DNA of 64,000 nucleotides from Gnetum montanum (lineage: Eukaryota > Streptophyta > Gnetopsida > Gnetales > Gnetaceae), in contig MNCI01002109.1 of assembly GCA_015680685.1 (NCBI GenBank), positions 217,922-281,921 on the forward strand, read 5' to 3'. The notes under the pieces are model-generated. The model saw only the letters and a program-made list of their open reading frames with translations, was not told the DNA's origin and made no database searches. Positions within the stretch are counted from its first letter, which is position 1, and each line of letters opens with the position of its first letter. Made by a program: the position numbers and the translations under genes. Of this stretch, positions 1 through 10,540 are shown piece by piece.

Positions 1-1308
1 AAAAAAAAGGAAAAAAACTAAGTGAGAATTCAAAGCACACCACTTAGACGAAATAAAACTTGGGCTACAAGCACTGGTTATGGAACCAAAAGTGTTCCCT
101 CTAACTAAGTCCCTCCTCACTTCCCATTCTCTCCTTTGTTTTTTCGGAATGGTGGTGGCTCTTTGGAGATTCATCCTTGTTATCCAAGTGGATGGTTTAG
201 TCGAATGCATTGATGCGAAGTCACTGGATGTGGTGGTTTGAGGCTGGACTTGGAATGAGACTTACCAAGTCACATTAATCATGTAATACACACGGGGCTG
301 TACACCACCTTGTCCTTGGGATCCCATTTCATTCTCTTCTCTCCATCCTTCTCTCCATTATTCACCTCATTGCCGGTTGTATCATTAGTGTATATATTTT
401 GGTTGATGCATTATTTTCTTTTTGGTAAACGCTTGTGGTTAAGATTTTTACTTCTGTTCCAAATGACATTCCCAGAGCCTACGGACTCTTTGAATATGGG
501 TTTGTCAGGGCATTACGGGCATGAGCCTGCTTTGGGGAGGACCCATTGACATTCCTATTTGGAACATTAGTTAACTTCTTTCTCTTAACATTTTGCAATT
601 AATTTTATTTTGTTCATTTCCATCTTGACATCCACTTAATCAATGTTTCAGTTGTCCCTTTTTATCTATCTTTCTTACTCCTTTCCTTTCTTCATTCTCA
701 CGCTACCGAAGGTTCGCGATTAGTCATGGGGGTACGGGGCTCGATTTTTTTCAATTTTCTCCTAGCCCCGAAATTTTTGATTTTCTTCCTAACCCCTACA
801 CCTTTGATAGTCATCATTAATATATCCCTAGATCCGTATTAGCCATACCACAACCTAGCCAATGAACCTACGCCGAAGCAAGGTATTAATTACATGATGA
901 TTCATTTACCCTTGCTAATATATGATTGTGTTGTGTGTGCAGATGGCGATCATACAACAATGGATCAGATCTGGAGGGAACACTTGGAATGGAGCAGTGC
1001 TGGAAGTGGCTATGCAAGGAGTAAGATTGATGGCGGGCTTACTGACGGACAATGGAAGGCGTAATCTTAGCGTTGGTAGCAGCAACACTTTTCTCTCTCT
1101 CTCTCTCTTTCTGAACTGCCAACTAAGGCCTGATGTCATTGTAATAAGGTGTTCACCCTTGTTGTCATGAACACCAATTTTGTCAAGTCTTGTAATGATG
1201 ATCCGTTCACATGTCATTCCATTAGTTTCATTCCCCTCAATAATTCCATACCTTCCCGATATTATTGTAAGGAACTCGAGGACGAGTTTTCATTTAGTCA
1301 TGGGGGTA
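1..1308 (+). other. 3' non-coding internal region of LTR element A
   Basis: This is the stretch between integrase and the 3' LTR in this family; the rest of element A lies off the left edge. The same blocks recur in order in elements F (26400-27200), G (reverse of 18226-20130), H (47320-48048) and K (reverse of 56430-57900). Shared landmarks are the 'gaattcaaagcacacc' block near 26, a gcattacgggcatgagcctg block near 510, and two copies of the motif TCATGGGGG, at 724-732 and 1298-1306. The second copy abuts the LTR and is the likely polypurine tract. The short open frames here (for example 310-549) do not match any element protein and are not conserved as frames between copies, so I do not call a gene. 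Confidence 0.7.
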
Positions 1309-2317
1309 TGATGAGACGCGATTCGCATGAGCCGCGATATCCCGTCCTCCCCTGCGATGTCGCGTACATGATATCATAGTCCGCTGCCATATCTATATAT
1401 AAGAGGCAGCTCTCCCTTGTTTCTCCATCCTAAGTTAGAAGTAGGGAAACTCTGGCAGTTTGATCACTCCAAAGATAGAATATTTTCCATATGCCTGCAG
1501 TAGGAGTCCTAAAGTGAATAGATCTTTATTCGAGCAACATTATACCTGAACACAAGTTGTATATGGTAATAAAGATGAGCTTTCCGGAAAAACCTTGCAG
1601 TGCATGGAATAGGATTTTATTTATTTTTTTCTCTCTCACCCTTAAACTCCTAGAATGCGGAATGAGTACGACTTGATTACGAGCATCTAAGGATGCATAC
1701 GGATAGTCAAGGAATCGGATGCTCATCGCATGCAGTATGAGTACGACTTGATTACAAGCATCTAGTGTGACTGCTTGGTAACCCAGTGGCGTATCCAGGA
1801 TCTACACTTGGTAATCCCAGTGATAGTCCCAGATGTGTATGGTTAGTTAAGGAATCGGCTGCTCATCGCACTTAGGCTAGATATATTCTCTCAACCCTTT
1901 CCTCCTAGTTAGGTGCCTCAGTACGATCACTTCGAGCATGTGCATTACGCATGGTGATCCCAGCAATGATTAGCATTTGGTAGCTATGGTTGCATCGGTT
2001 CAGGGTGTGTATGATAAGTGGGAACAGATGCTGACGCTAGGTTAATTTAGACTTAGTCATTAGTTAGAGTTAGCTAGTTTCTCAACCCTTCACCTTGATA
2101 GCATAGGAGAAAAACATAAAAAATATAAAAAATCATATACCTCGGACTTACTTAACCATACACTATGACAACCACAAGTAAGTCTGGGAAGACAATGAAT
2201 GATTAAGCCCAAGTGTTCCATGGGGCATGTAGGCACTTAGTCTGCGGAGTTCGATCGGATCGCACATGCTATGCTTATTTTGTATGGTTGAGTGTAGGCG
2301 TACCTCGCCACTCATCA
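1309..2317 (+). repeat. LTR A (3' LTR of element A)
   Basis: Begins TGATGAG directly after the polypurine-like TCATGGGGGTA and ends CTCATCA. It carries GATATC-rich short palindromes at its 5' end, a TATATATAAGAGG promoter-like block near 1394 and an AATAAA signal near 1569, the order expected for U3-R-U5. It belongs to the same subfamily as element G and the solo LTR at 5686. The flank at 2318 is the middle of an ORFx frame, so element A inserted into another element. Confidence 0.8.
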
Positions 2318-3219
2318 AAAATATAAAGAAACACTTCTATGATCAAGTAGGCATGTATCAAAAAATAAATGAAAAGAAAATCCAAATGGCTAAAGCTAGC
2401 ATTAGAGCCATGTCAGCACAAAATCCCGACTGGCAACCCATCTTGGATAGTTATGCTCTGGTCCATTAGGCAAAAGTGAAAAATAAAGACTTGTAGATTG
2501 AGGATTTGAAAGAGTACATGGCATTGGCTAACCTCAGATATGCCAACCTCACCATGTTAATAGCAAGTCGGCTTAGAAGCAAGTTGGAGAAGTAGGTAGC
2601 AGCCACCTAGGCATTGTATGATAAAGAGTTTGTAGATAGAAAAGATGCTTCTCAAAAGCTCCATGTGGCAAACTTAGAATTGAAGGTGGTTAAAGATAGC
2701 TACCATGGACAGAGGGATGTCACCTTAGACCTATCATGAAGATTAACAAATTATCAAGAATTAAGAGAAAAAGCTAGGACCTTTGAGGAAGAACAATAGT
2801 AGTTTGCAGCCTGGTATGTGAAGGCCAACAAGATGTTTCTGCAACTACCATGTCCTTGGGATGTACTAGTGCCAACCTAGATTGGTTCAGCAACCTGGAT
2901 GGTCCATGACCCAAAGATAGAAGAGGAAAAGTTGTAGGCATTGCTTGATCACTACAAATTTCACATGCCTGGCAACAAAGGGAAGTGCCCAATGGAAGAG
3001 TCACCGCCTTCGGGAACCACATGAGCTTCCTCAAGTTGTGTCTTGTAATTTTATGTCCAATTTTTGTAAGCACCATTGTAGCATGTATAATTGCATTTGT
3101 TTGTTTATTTGTTTGTCTAAGTCAATCAATAATTCCATACCTTTCCACCAAGTTTTGTAAAGAACTTATTCCTTGTTTTGTTTCACTCAAGGATGAGTTT
3201 TCATTCAATCATGGGGGTA
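2318..3219 (+). pseudogene. ORFx coiled-coil protein, 5'-truncated and broken (element D)
   Basis: The frame reads as a charged, heptad-like protein with several stops. It matches the second half of the ORFx of element E (around 54300-54720): the stretch coded near 2510-2560 reads like 'YMALANLRYANLTML' against 'YMELANLRYANLAML' in E. Further on, a Phe-Ala-Ala-Trp motif and a 'PCPWDVL' motif are shared by D, E and J. No gag or pol motif is present. After the frame comes the usual pre-LTR block ending TCATGGGGGTAT. The N-terminal half is missing because element A sits at its left edge. Function is unknown; the position just before the 3' LTR is the one env-like ORFs occupy in other Ty3/gypsy elements. 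Confidence 0.65.
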
Positions 3220-4100
3220 TGATGAGCCATCATGGTGTCGACCCTAATATTGAATACCAAATATCAGAGCTCTGATATTGGATACATGATATCAGGTCCC
3301 AAGAAATGATGTCAGATATCTGATATTGTCTCTTCCATGCTAGCCTATAAATACAACACTTGGGTGCATGGTTGGGGATAGTTTTTAGTTCTCAATTTTT
3401 TATAGTTTTTGTTAGATTTTTTAATTTAAGTTCTATTATTCCTAGTTCATGCCCACAATGTGAAATTTGTAATCGTACAACACCTTTGTTTGAGTGTGAC
3501 GTACTTGGATACATTACATGACTAGAAATAAAGATCAACATTACTTTCATTATTGCCGCATCCACTTAGATTTATTATTACTTTAATTATTTAATTATTT
3601 ACTATTTTCTTTAGTTAATGTTTCCATTTATTGCTATTTACTATTCCTATCATTAAGTGGAATGAGTACAACTTAGTCATGAGCACTTAAGTGTAAGTAC
3701 TTGGTAATCTAGTAGTGTATCATTTGGCACATCCAGTGATGTATGCTTAGCTATCCCAACAGTAGTTATATGAAGTCCAAGGTGTGCACAAACAATTGGG
3801 GATGGATACTCATCACACTTAGGCTAGTTTAGATCTTATTTTCCATTGTTCAATAGCTTAGTTAATTTATCTCTTTATCATTATTAGGAGCAGCATAGAA
3901 TTAGACAACATCATATGCCTCACTTTGGGCTAAACCATACATGACAAAGCTACCACTAGTCCAAGTGGGAAGACAGTGAACTATGATCAAAGCATAATAA
4001 TTTAGATGCACAACTAGTTCCATCCACAAAATTCGATCGGATCGTGCATGAATGCTTGTGATTTGTATGGTTGGGCATAAGGGTACCTCACCGCTCATCA
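3220..4100 (+). repeat. LTR B (3' LTR of element D)
   Basis: Begins TGATGAG after the polypurine-like tract and ends CTCATCA. The 5' part has repeated ATATCAGA/TGATATTG half-palindromes, then CCTATAAATACA near 3343 and an AATAAAG signal near 3525. The subfamily resembles the LTRs of element F. Confidence 0.8.
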
Positions 4101-4544
4101 ACTGGTTTTAAGCATATAATTATAATCATTTGGTTATCCCAGTAGTGTTATTACTTGGTTCACCTACTGGCATAATGCTTGATAACCCAAATATAGTTAC
4201 ATAAGCCCAAGGCATGTATGGTAAGCCACAAATAGCTGCTCATCACCATAGGATAGAACAGACTTGCATTTCTATTAACACTTAGATTTAGACCTTATTC
4301 TCATTTTCATTATGTTTGCACTTAGGAGTAACATGAGATGAGAATATCAAGATATCATATGCCTCACTTAGAGTTAAATCATACACTTTCACTTTACTAA
4401 CTCGAAGTGGAAAGACAACGATCACAAACTAATCATCAAATTCAAGCATAATTACATCATCCATCCATGTATTATGATCTTGTCGCACATGTGCACTTGT
4501 GACTTGTATGGTGGAGTCTTGGAATTCCCTACCTCTTATCATTA
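4101..4544 (+). repeat. LTR remnant (R/U5 portion)
   Basis: Contains the family's repeated 'TTGGTAATCCCAGTAGTG'-like phrases, 'catatgcctcacttagag' and a decayed end near 4535-4544 (acctcttatcatta, compare acctcgccgctcatca). No U3 or promoter block is present. It probably belongs to an older copy than the neighbouring LTR B. Confidence 0.55.
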
Positions 4545-5170
4545 ATTGTAATATCCCATAAAATTTTTTTAGGATCCAAAAAAGGAACAAAGAATACTTA
4601 ATAACTTGAAGATATTTAATTTTTCTAGAAAATGTCAAAGATTGAGAGAAAACCAAATTTTGGAATCCTACAATATTGATCAACACAAAAAAATTGATCA
4701 CAATAGCTTTGTTATTTCTTATCATTAAAAAAAGAGGCATTTGCAAATTGCTAGTTCCAAGCTTAGATACAAAAAGAATATGTTTAGCATTAGGTTGGAA
4801 GTCAATTATGAAACAATGTCAAATCTCATTAATCAAATTTTCAAAGAGGACATAACATTTAATTATATATATGAGTGGTATAGATAAATTTCAATAATCA
4901 CATAAAGAGTGGTGAAATAGAATTCATAATTCAAGATCAAAAAGACTCTCACTAGAACTAGTTTCACTACGTAGGATCAATGTTCCAATTAGATGGTGAA
5001 GTTAATATGGTATAAGAAATAGAATTGAGGTATGATGGTCAAAATGGAGATAGGCTAGTGATGTTCTATGTTATAAAAGAATATCAATAAAACTAGAAGG
5101 AAAATTTATAGGATAACCATTACATTATCTTATATGGTGTTAAATGTTGGGCAATACAAAAAAGGAATGA

Positions 5171-6620
5171 ACCACAAATCAATGTGACAAAAATGAAAAT
5201 ACATAGATGGATATTGAATGTTACCAAAAGAGATAAACTACATAATATAGATATTTGAGGAAGACTTAGAGTGGCTTCTATTTTAGATAAGTTATATGAA
5301 TTGCATCTTAAATGGTTTGAATATGTACACAGAAGATCAAATAATGAGCCTATAAAAAAGGATGCTACATTACTATTCCAAGAAAGGCATTGAACAAGGG
5401 ACTGAAAAAGACATGGGAAAAAAATTAAAGATAATATGAAAAAATTGTAAATAAATAAAAACTCCAGCTTTTCATAGAGGTAACCACAAATCAATGTGAC
5501 AAAAATGCAAATACATAGATGGATATTGAATGTTACTAGAAGAGATAAACTGCATAATATAGATATTTGAGGAAGACTTAGAGTGGCTTCTATTTTAGAT
5601 AAGTTATAGGAATTGCATCTTAAATGGTTTGAATATGTACATAGAAGGTTAAATAATGAGTCTATAAAAAAGGATGCTACATTACTGATGGGACATGATA
5701 TCGCATGGGCTGCGATATCGCGTACACGATATCGTGTCCTTCCCTGCAATATCGCGTACGCGATATCGCAACCCGTCTCCAGTTCTATAAATAAGAGGTG
5801 GCTCTCCCTTGTTTCTCCATCTAGATCTAGACCTTAGCCAAACTCTTGCCATTTTTCCATTCCAAAGTTAGAATAATTTCCATGTGCCCACGGTAGGAGT
5901 CCCAAAGTGAACGGATGTTTATTCAAGCAATTCTGTACCTGAGCACACGATTGTGTACAGTAATAAAGACAAACTTTTGGATAAGCCTTGCAGTGCATGG
6001 ACTAAGCTAAATAGGACTTTAATTATTGTTAATTGTTTAATTGTTTTCTTAAGGACTTAATCTCTCTCAACCCTCAACTCTCATAGTTAAGTGCATTCAG
6101 TACGACCGCTTCGAGCACATGCGTTATGCTTGGTAATCCCAGTAATGAATAACGTTTGGTAATCCCAGCAGCGTTGCATTGGTTCAGGGTGTGAAACGAC
6201 AAGTGGGAATGGATACTGATGCTAGGGTAATTAAGGCTTAGTTAGTTAAAGTTAGTTACTTAGTCTCTTCACTTTTTCTCTCATTAGCATAGGTGATAAA
6301 AACATAAAAGATATAAAAATCACATGCCCCAAGCTTACTTAACCATACAACCATAACAAATACAAGTAAGCTTGGGAGGACAATGATTGATTAACCTTAG
6401 GTGTTCCATAAGGAGTGTAGACACTTAGTCTGCAGAGTTCGACTGGATCGCACGTGTAACACTCGTATTCGTATGGTTGAGTGTAGGGGTACCTCACCAC
6501 TCATCAATTACTATTCCAAGAAAGGCATTGAACAAGGGACTGAAAAAGACATGGGAAAAAAATTAAAGATAACATGAAAAAATTGTAAATAAATAAAAAA
6601 TCTAGCTTTTCATAGAGGTA
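5171..6620 (+). repeat. 312-bp tandem duplication, second copy split by a solo LTR
   Basis: Copy 1 runs 5171-5482. Copy 2 runs 5483-5685 and resumes at 6512-6620 once the solo LTR and its duplicated ATTAC are removed; both copies are then 312 bp. Both start ACCACAAATCAATGTGACAA and end with the 'ttttcatagaggta' phrase. 312 is divisible by three, so the duplication keeps the LINE frame. Confidence 0.9.
5686..6506 (+). mobile_element. Solo LTR, TSD ATTAC
   Basis: Starts TGATGGG, ends CACTCATCA, and is flanked by ATTAC at 5681-5685 and 6507-6511. The undisturbed sister copy of the host sequence at 5361-5400 reads straight through the same site with one ATTAC. The LTR has GCGATATCGC-type palindromes near 5700-5770, TATAAATA at 5786-5793 and AATAAA at 5962-5967. 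No internal sequence remains, as expected after LTR-LTR recombination. Confidence 0.92.
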
Positions 6621-6873
6621 AATGGTGGAAGAAAAACTAATGTAATTGACTTTATTTTTGTTGGAACAAGGCTAAGATAATGATGATGACAATTATTATT
6701 ATTCTTAGTAATGGTGTATTGTATCAAATTAAATTCTTGATCCTTTTGAATAGCCTAACAAAGAAAATTTGTGGCAAGGATGAAAAGATAGGATGTAAAA
6801 AAAATAATCTTTCCTCACTTAGTGCTCACTTTTAAAATTGTTAGTAATTCCAACATTTGTAGTTAGTAATACA

Positions 6874-7845
6874 TGATGAGTAGCAGGTATTTTCTATGCC
6901 CAACTATATGAATCATAAGCATTCAAGTGTAATCCGATCAAATTCCATGGGTATTCCCTATGCCCAACTATATGCATCACAAGCATTTGATATAAAATTT
7001 GGTCAAATTTCATGGATGGAACTAGTATGGTATCTAAATTGATAAGCATTGATTGTAGGTCTTTGTCTTCTCACTTGGACTAGTAGTAGCTTTATCATGT
7101 ATAGTTTAGTTCAAAGTGAGGCATATGATTATTGATGTTATTATGCCCTTAAACTAACTAAATAATAACATAGAAACTAATTATTTTATCTAGTTAATAA
7201 TAAAATTAAATCTAAAACTATCCTAGAGGTGATGAGTATCCATTCCCAACTTACCATACATCTCTTGAACTGACATATCCACTATTGGGATTACCAAGTG
7301 TTATACTGCTAAATAAACCAAGCAATAATGCTACTATGATTACCAAGAAAATACATGTTTAGGCTCAAAACTAGTTGTGCTCATTCCATCAATTGATTAA
7401 CCTGTATGAAAATATAAATATTAACTAAGTACATAGAAAGTAAATTTCATTGAAAGTAAATCTATTCTAAGTCAAAGTGTTGCAATGAATATGAATAAAT
7501 CTTGATTTTATTGTCATTCATGGAATGTGTCTAGATACAATGCCACTCAAATAAGAGGTCATACAACTGACTCAAATCCACACTACAGACACTCATTGAT
7601 TGTTTGCTAAGATTACAAAATAAAACTGCAAGAGTTCAACTACACTATTGACCAAATGGTGCGAAATACAGAGTGGGTGCTAGTATATTTATAGGCAAAT
7701 ATAGACATTGTGTCAACAGGGATGCATCCTTCCATTTGGCTGCATCAATAGGGATATGCATTGATGTAGCTAAGTTATTGCAAATGCGATGTAGCTCTGC
7801 AATATCTCAACTGATTGATACACTTGATAAAATGATGCTTCATCA
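6874..7845 (-). repeat. LTR, minus orientation, probable 3' LTR of a lost element
   Basis: On the minus strand it runs from TGATGAAGCATC (7845) to CTACTCATCA (6874). The next bases upstream on that strand (7846-7860) are a decayed version of the polypurine block TAGTCATGGGGGTA, after which family similarity stops and LINE sequence begins. The flanks ATACA and TATCT do not match, so this is not a clean solo LTR. Confidence 0.7.
6888..7015 (-). repeat. 63-bp imperfect tandem duplication inside the LTR
   Basis: The segment 6888-6950 (from 'tattttctatgcccaac' to 'ccatgg') is repeated at 6952-7015 with scattered substitutions. It covers the U5 end near the LTR terminus, so this LTR carries two partial copies of its own end. 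Confidence 0.8.
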
Positions 7846-7879
7846 TATCTCCACGACTCAACTAACTAACATATCAAGT

Positions 7880-9000
7880 TTCATCAATGTAGTAGCTTCA
7901 ACAAGAAGAGTCTCAACCCTCCTAGTAAGTTTATCTTTAAAATCATATTTTAAATGACAAACAGTAATAAAATGTCATTTAATTCTACTATAGGGTTTAG
8001 CATAATCAATCTTTAAATATACAAATGTCTTGATTAAAATCATCAACCCATTGCATATCCTCCTAAGCAACAAATTATCCAACATATATCTACTTTGAAC
8101 AAAGTTAGTTTACTCTAAAGCAATTAATTGAGGAATAATTAATTTTCACTTTCAAGGACGACGTTTGTCTAAAATTTTTTAAAGAGTTTAAAAGAATAAT
8201 AGAATGCTAATTACTAATTTGGGAGAGATTAACTTCCTTAGAAATAAGTCTTATGACTTCTTAGTTTAGCTCTTGAACAAGTAAACATTCTTCAATAGCT
8301 TTAATAAAAACGTATAAAAAGGTTGATACCAACAACACCCCAATAAGTTTTCAATGGCTTCAATAAAAATACAAAAAACCAATAACAATCCAATGATTTT
8401 CAAAAATTCAATAAGAATCCCATCAAAACTTAGAACTTTATCACTGGCAAAGCTAAACACTACATCTTTAATTTTAATAAGAGAGAGATATCTTGGAAGG
8501 TGCTCTAATCCATCATCGATGAGCTATTGAGCTACTATCAGATGAGTTTAGCCAATATTGCACAGGCATATCACAACATTGTCTCAATCATGACTAGCCA
8601 CATTTTTGGCCTCCACAATCAAGGAGATAATTATAACATTCGAGAACAAATGTTCGTAAATGGTATGAATTAGAAAGAAAATACATATCCTCAAAACCAT
8701 TGATAATATAAGAGGATCAGAAGTAATATGCTCATCAACATCAAGAGAATCAATATTAAATAAATTAGTTTAACCTTTCAAGAATTTTAAAAATTCTTTA
8801 CATGGTTCTCTCTCTAGTTATTACTAGGAAATATGACTCTTAATGGAAGCACTTTTTGCATTATGTATACCTCATTTCTTGTAATAGAGCAAACATAAGC
8901 AAGTTACAATTGAATATCAGTATTAAAGGGATCATTTTTGAAGAACAGTGTTGATCTGTTGAATATCATCACAAAATTCTCTCTTCGTCACCCTTTGTCT
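7880..9000 (-). pseudogene. LINE reverse transcriptase fragment, degenerate
   Basis: Read on the minus strand, the protein has a block like VVFSFASDKVLSFDG (around 8465-8420; the family has a PGPDG turn here, changed to LSFDG), followed by ILIEFLKIIG. Near 8110-8060 is NFVQSRYMLDNLLL, matching the QSAFV-GR-I-DN signature of LINE reverse transcriptases. Then comes a decayed K-x-DYAKPYSRI block near 8010-7985, which in functional copies carries the first catalytic Asp of the palm. Many stops and frame changes are present. The YADD-bearing part is missing; the LTR at 6874-7845 sits where it should follow. Confidence 0.6.
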
Positions 9001-9512
9001 TTTGATACATTGTTTACCCAACCAAGAAGTAAAATTTCTCTCCAATAAGTAAAATTTCTCATGTAGTGTACAACATACAACCACTAATTAATCCAACATA
9101 AATTACTAAAGGGTTTTCATTTCAAAATTCTAAGACCTCAAAATATCTTTTCTAGATGGAAAAGGAAATAATGATAAATTCATATGAAAAAGCTTGTAAC
9201 ATTAAATTAGAGATTTAAAACCAAATTCCAAATTTAAAAAGAAAAAGAATACATTTTAATAGAGTTGCATTTCTTTTAACTTTAAGCTTTTCATTACAAA
9301 ACCAAAACCAAACAATATTTACATATTAAACTTTTTGCATAAATCTTGCATTGATTTATCTTTGCAAGGGAATTATTTTGATTCTTTCACTATTTACTTA
9401 CAACCTCTTAATACCATTGCATGTTATTAACCTCTGCTTGTTATATTTTAAACTAAAAACTTGAGTCTAATTATTAGCTCAAAAAATAAACCATTTTGTA
9501 AAACTGAACATC
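9001..9512. other. AT-rich spacer, no feature recognised
   Basis: No element motif, conserved frame or RNA-gene signature was found. It may include the 5' part of the decayed minus-strand LINE. Confidence 0.4.
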
Positions 9513-9520
9513 CTAACATT

Positions 9521-9701
9521 AATATTAAAAAAAGGATTGTCACCTAGAGATTCATTGCTCACCCTATTAAGGCAAGGGGTTGGAAGAGTACAATGGATAA
9601 GCAAAAGCCAAATCTCTTTCAAGTGGCTACACCCAAGCTCTAACCTAAGTCTTACAACTTGAGAAGCAAGGACCTTACCATCACTCGAACTAATAATCCC
9701 T
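9521..9701 (-). mobile_element. tRNA-derived SINE, TSD CTAACATT
   Basis: On the minus strand the head reads GAGTGATGGTAAGGTCC (Pol III A-box-like), and about 35 bases later AGGTTAGAGCTTGGGTG (B-box-like, with the GGTTCGA core decayed to GGTTAGA). A roughly 110-bp unrelated body follows, ending in a short A/T run. Perfect 8-bp direct repeats CTAACATT lie at 9513-9520 and 9702-9709. Size, internal promoter and target duplication all fit a SINE. Confidence 0.7.
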
Positions 9702-10520
9702 CTAACATTGACATTACCACACAAAAATAAAACATTCATAATATACCATTTTTAATGTAAAGCATATGCAAAAAATAAAGTGCACCAAGAATCCGGCTCC
9801 ATACATAACTTGTATAAAGCTTCAATAATCCAAAGGTTAATTTGTTTTATAAAAAATTTTGCTACAGCACTTTAAAATTGCTATTGCTATCATTAAACGC
9901 GTATAATCGTTCAGTTGCTATACGTTTCAGTTTTTTCGTAGCTGCCAGGTTAATTTTCAATCATTTGAATGGTGGTAAAAAAGACTACCCTAATGTTGAA
10001 AGCACGCATATTTTAGGAACCAAAAGTTTGGCAATGTTAGGATTTTATTACCCTTTGAACAATGTTTTTGGATGCTTCCTGCATAAGTAACATACTAAAG
10101 AACCAAATCATTTTATGCCATACACATTCATTGCTGAATCTGTCATGACCAATTAAAGTAAACTTATTTTGAGCTCAAAAAGTTGCTTGAATGTTTTAAC
10201 AAAGCATCTAATTGTTTGCCTATCTTTGACTTTAAATATTAAAACTAAAAATTTATTTGCCTTCAATAAGACCACCTAGATTTGTCCCATCACTATCAAA
10301 ATTCCTTTTACCAAAATTTTTTTTTATTATAACTCAACTTCATTAGCATCAAAGCCAAGACTCTTAAAAAAGGAATTACATCAAATAAAACTTATAAAAT
10401 TGCAGCTTTATTACATTGAAGACTTATAAAATTTATGGGACAGAAATTACCTTTTTATGAAAAATAAAGAAAAAAAAAAAGATAAACCCTACAATATGAT
10501 CAAGCATCAATGGGGACCAC

Positions 10521-10540
10521 AATATATATATATATATATT
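10521..10540. repeat. (AT)n microsatellite
   Basis: Uninterrupted alternating AT for about 20 bases. Confidence 0.9.

Larger units (their letters stand above)
4860..6690 (+). pseudogene. LINE (non-LTR retrotransposon) 3' end, degenerate
   Basis: The conceptual protein resembles the C-terminal part of a plant LINE reverse transcriptase ORF: a YVGSM-x-Q-x-DGEVN segment (about 4965-5000), a YGVKCWAIQ segment near 5139-5165, a KMKIHRWILNVTKRDKL segment near 5190-5240, and ASILDKLYELHLKWFEYVHRR near 5275-5335. A terminal FVGTRLR segment precedes a TAATGATGATGAC tail near 6680, typical of these LINEs. Several stops break the frame. A 312-bp in-frame tandem duplication and a solo LTR (5686-6506) interrupt it. 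The catalytic palm of the reverse transcriptase is not in this piece. Confidence 0.7.

Noticed and set aside
310-549. Hydrophobic short frame, possible env-like ORF
   Set aside because: Lies in the shared 3' non-coding region and is not open in the same region of G, H or K.
5120-5749. A 209-codon open frame on the minus strand
   Set aside because: It is antisense to the duplicated LINE segment and contains the same peptide twice because of the 312-bp duplication; the plus strand explains it better.
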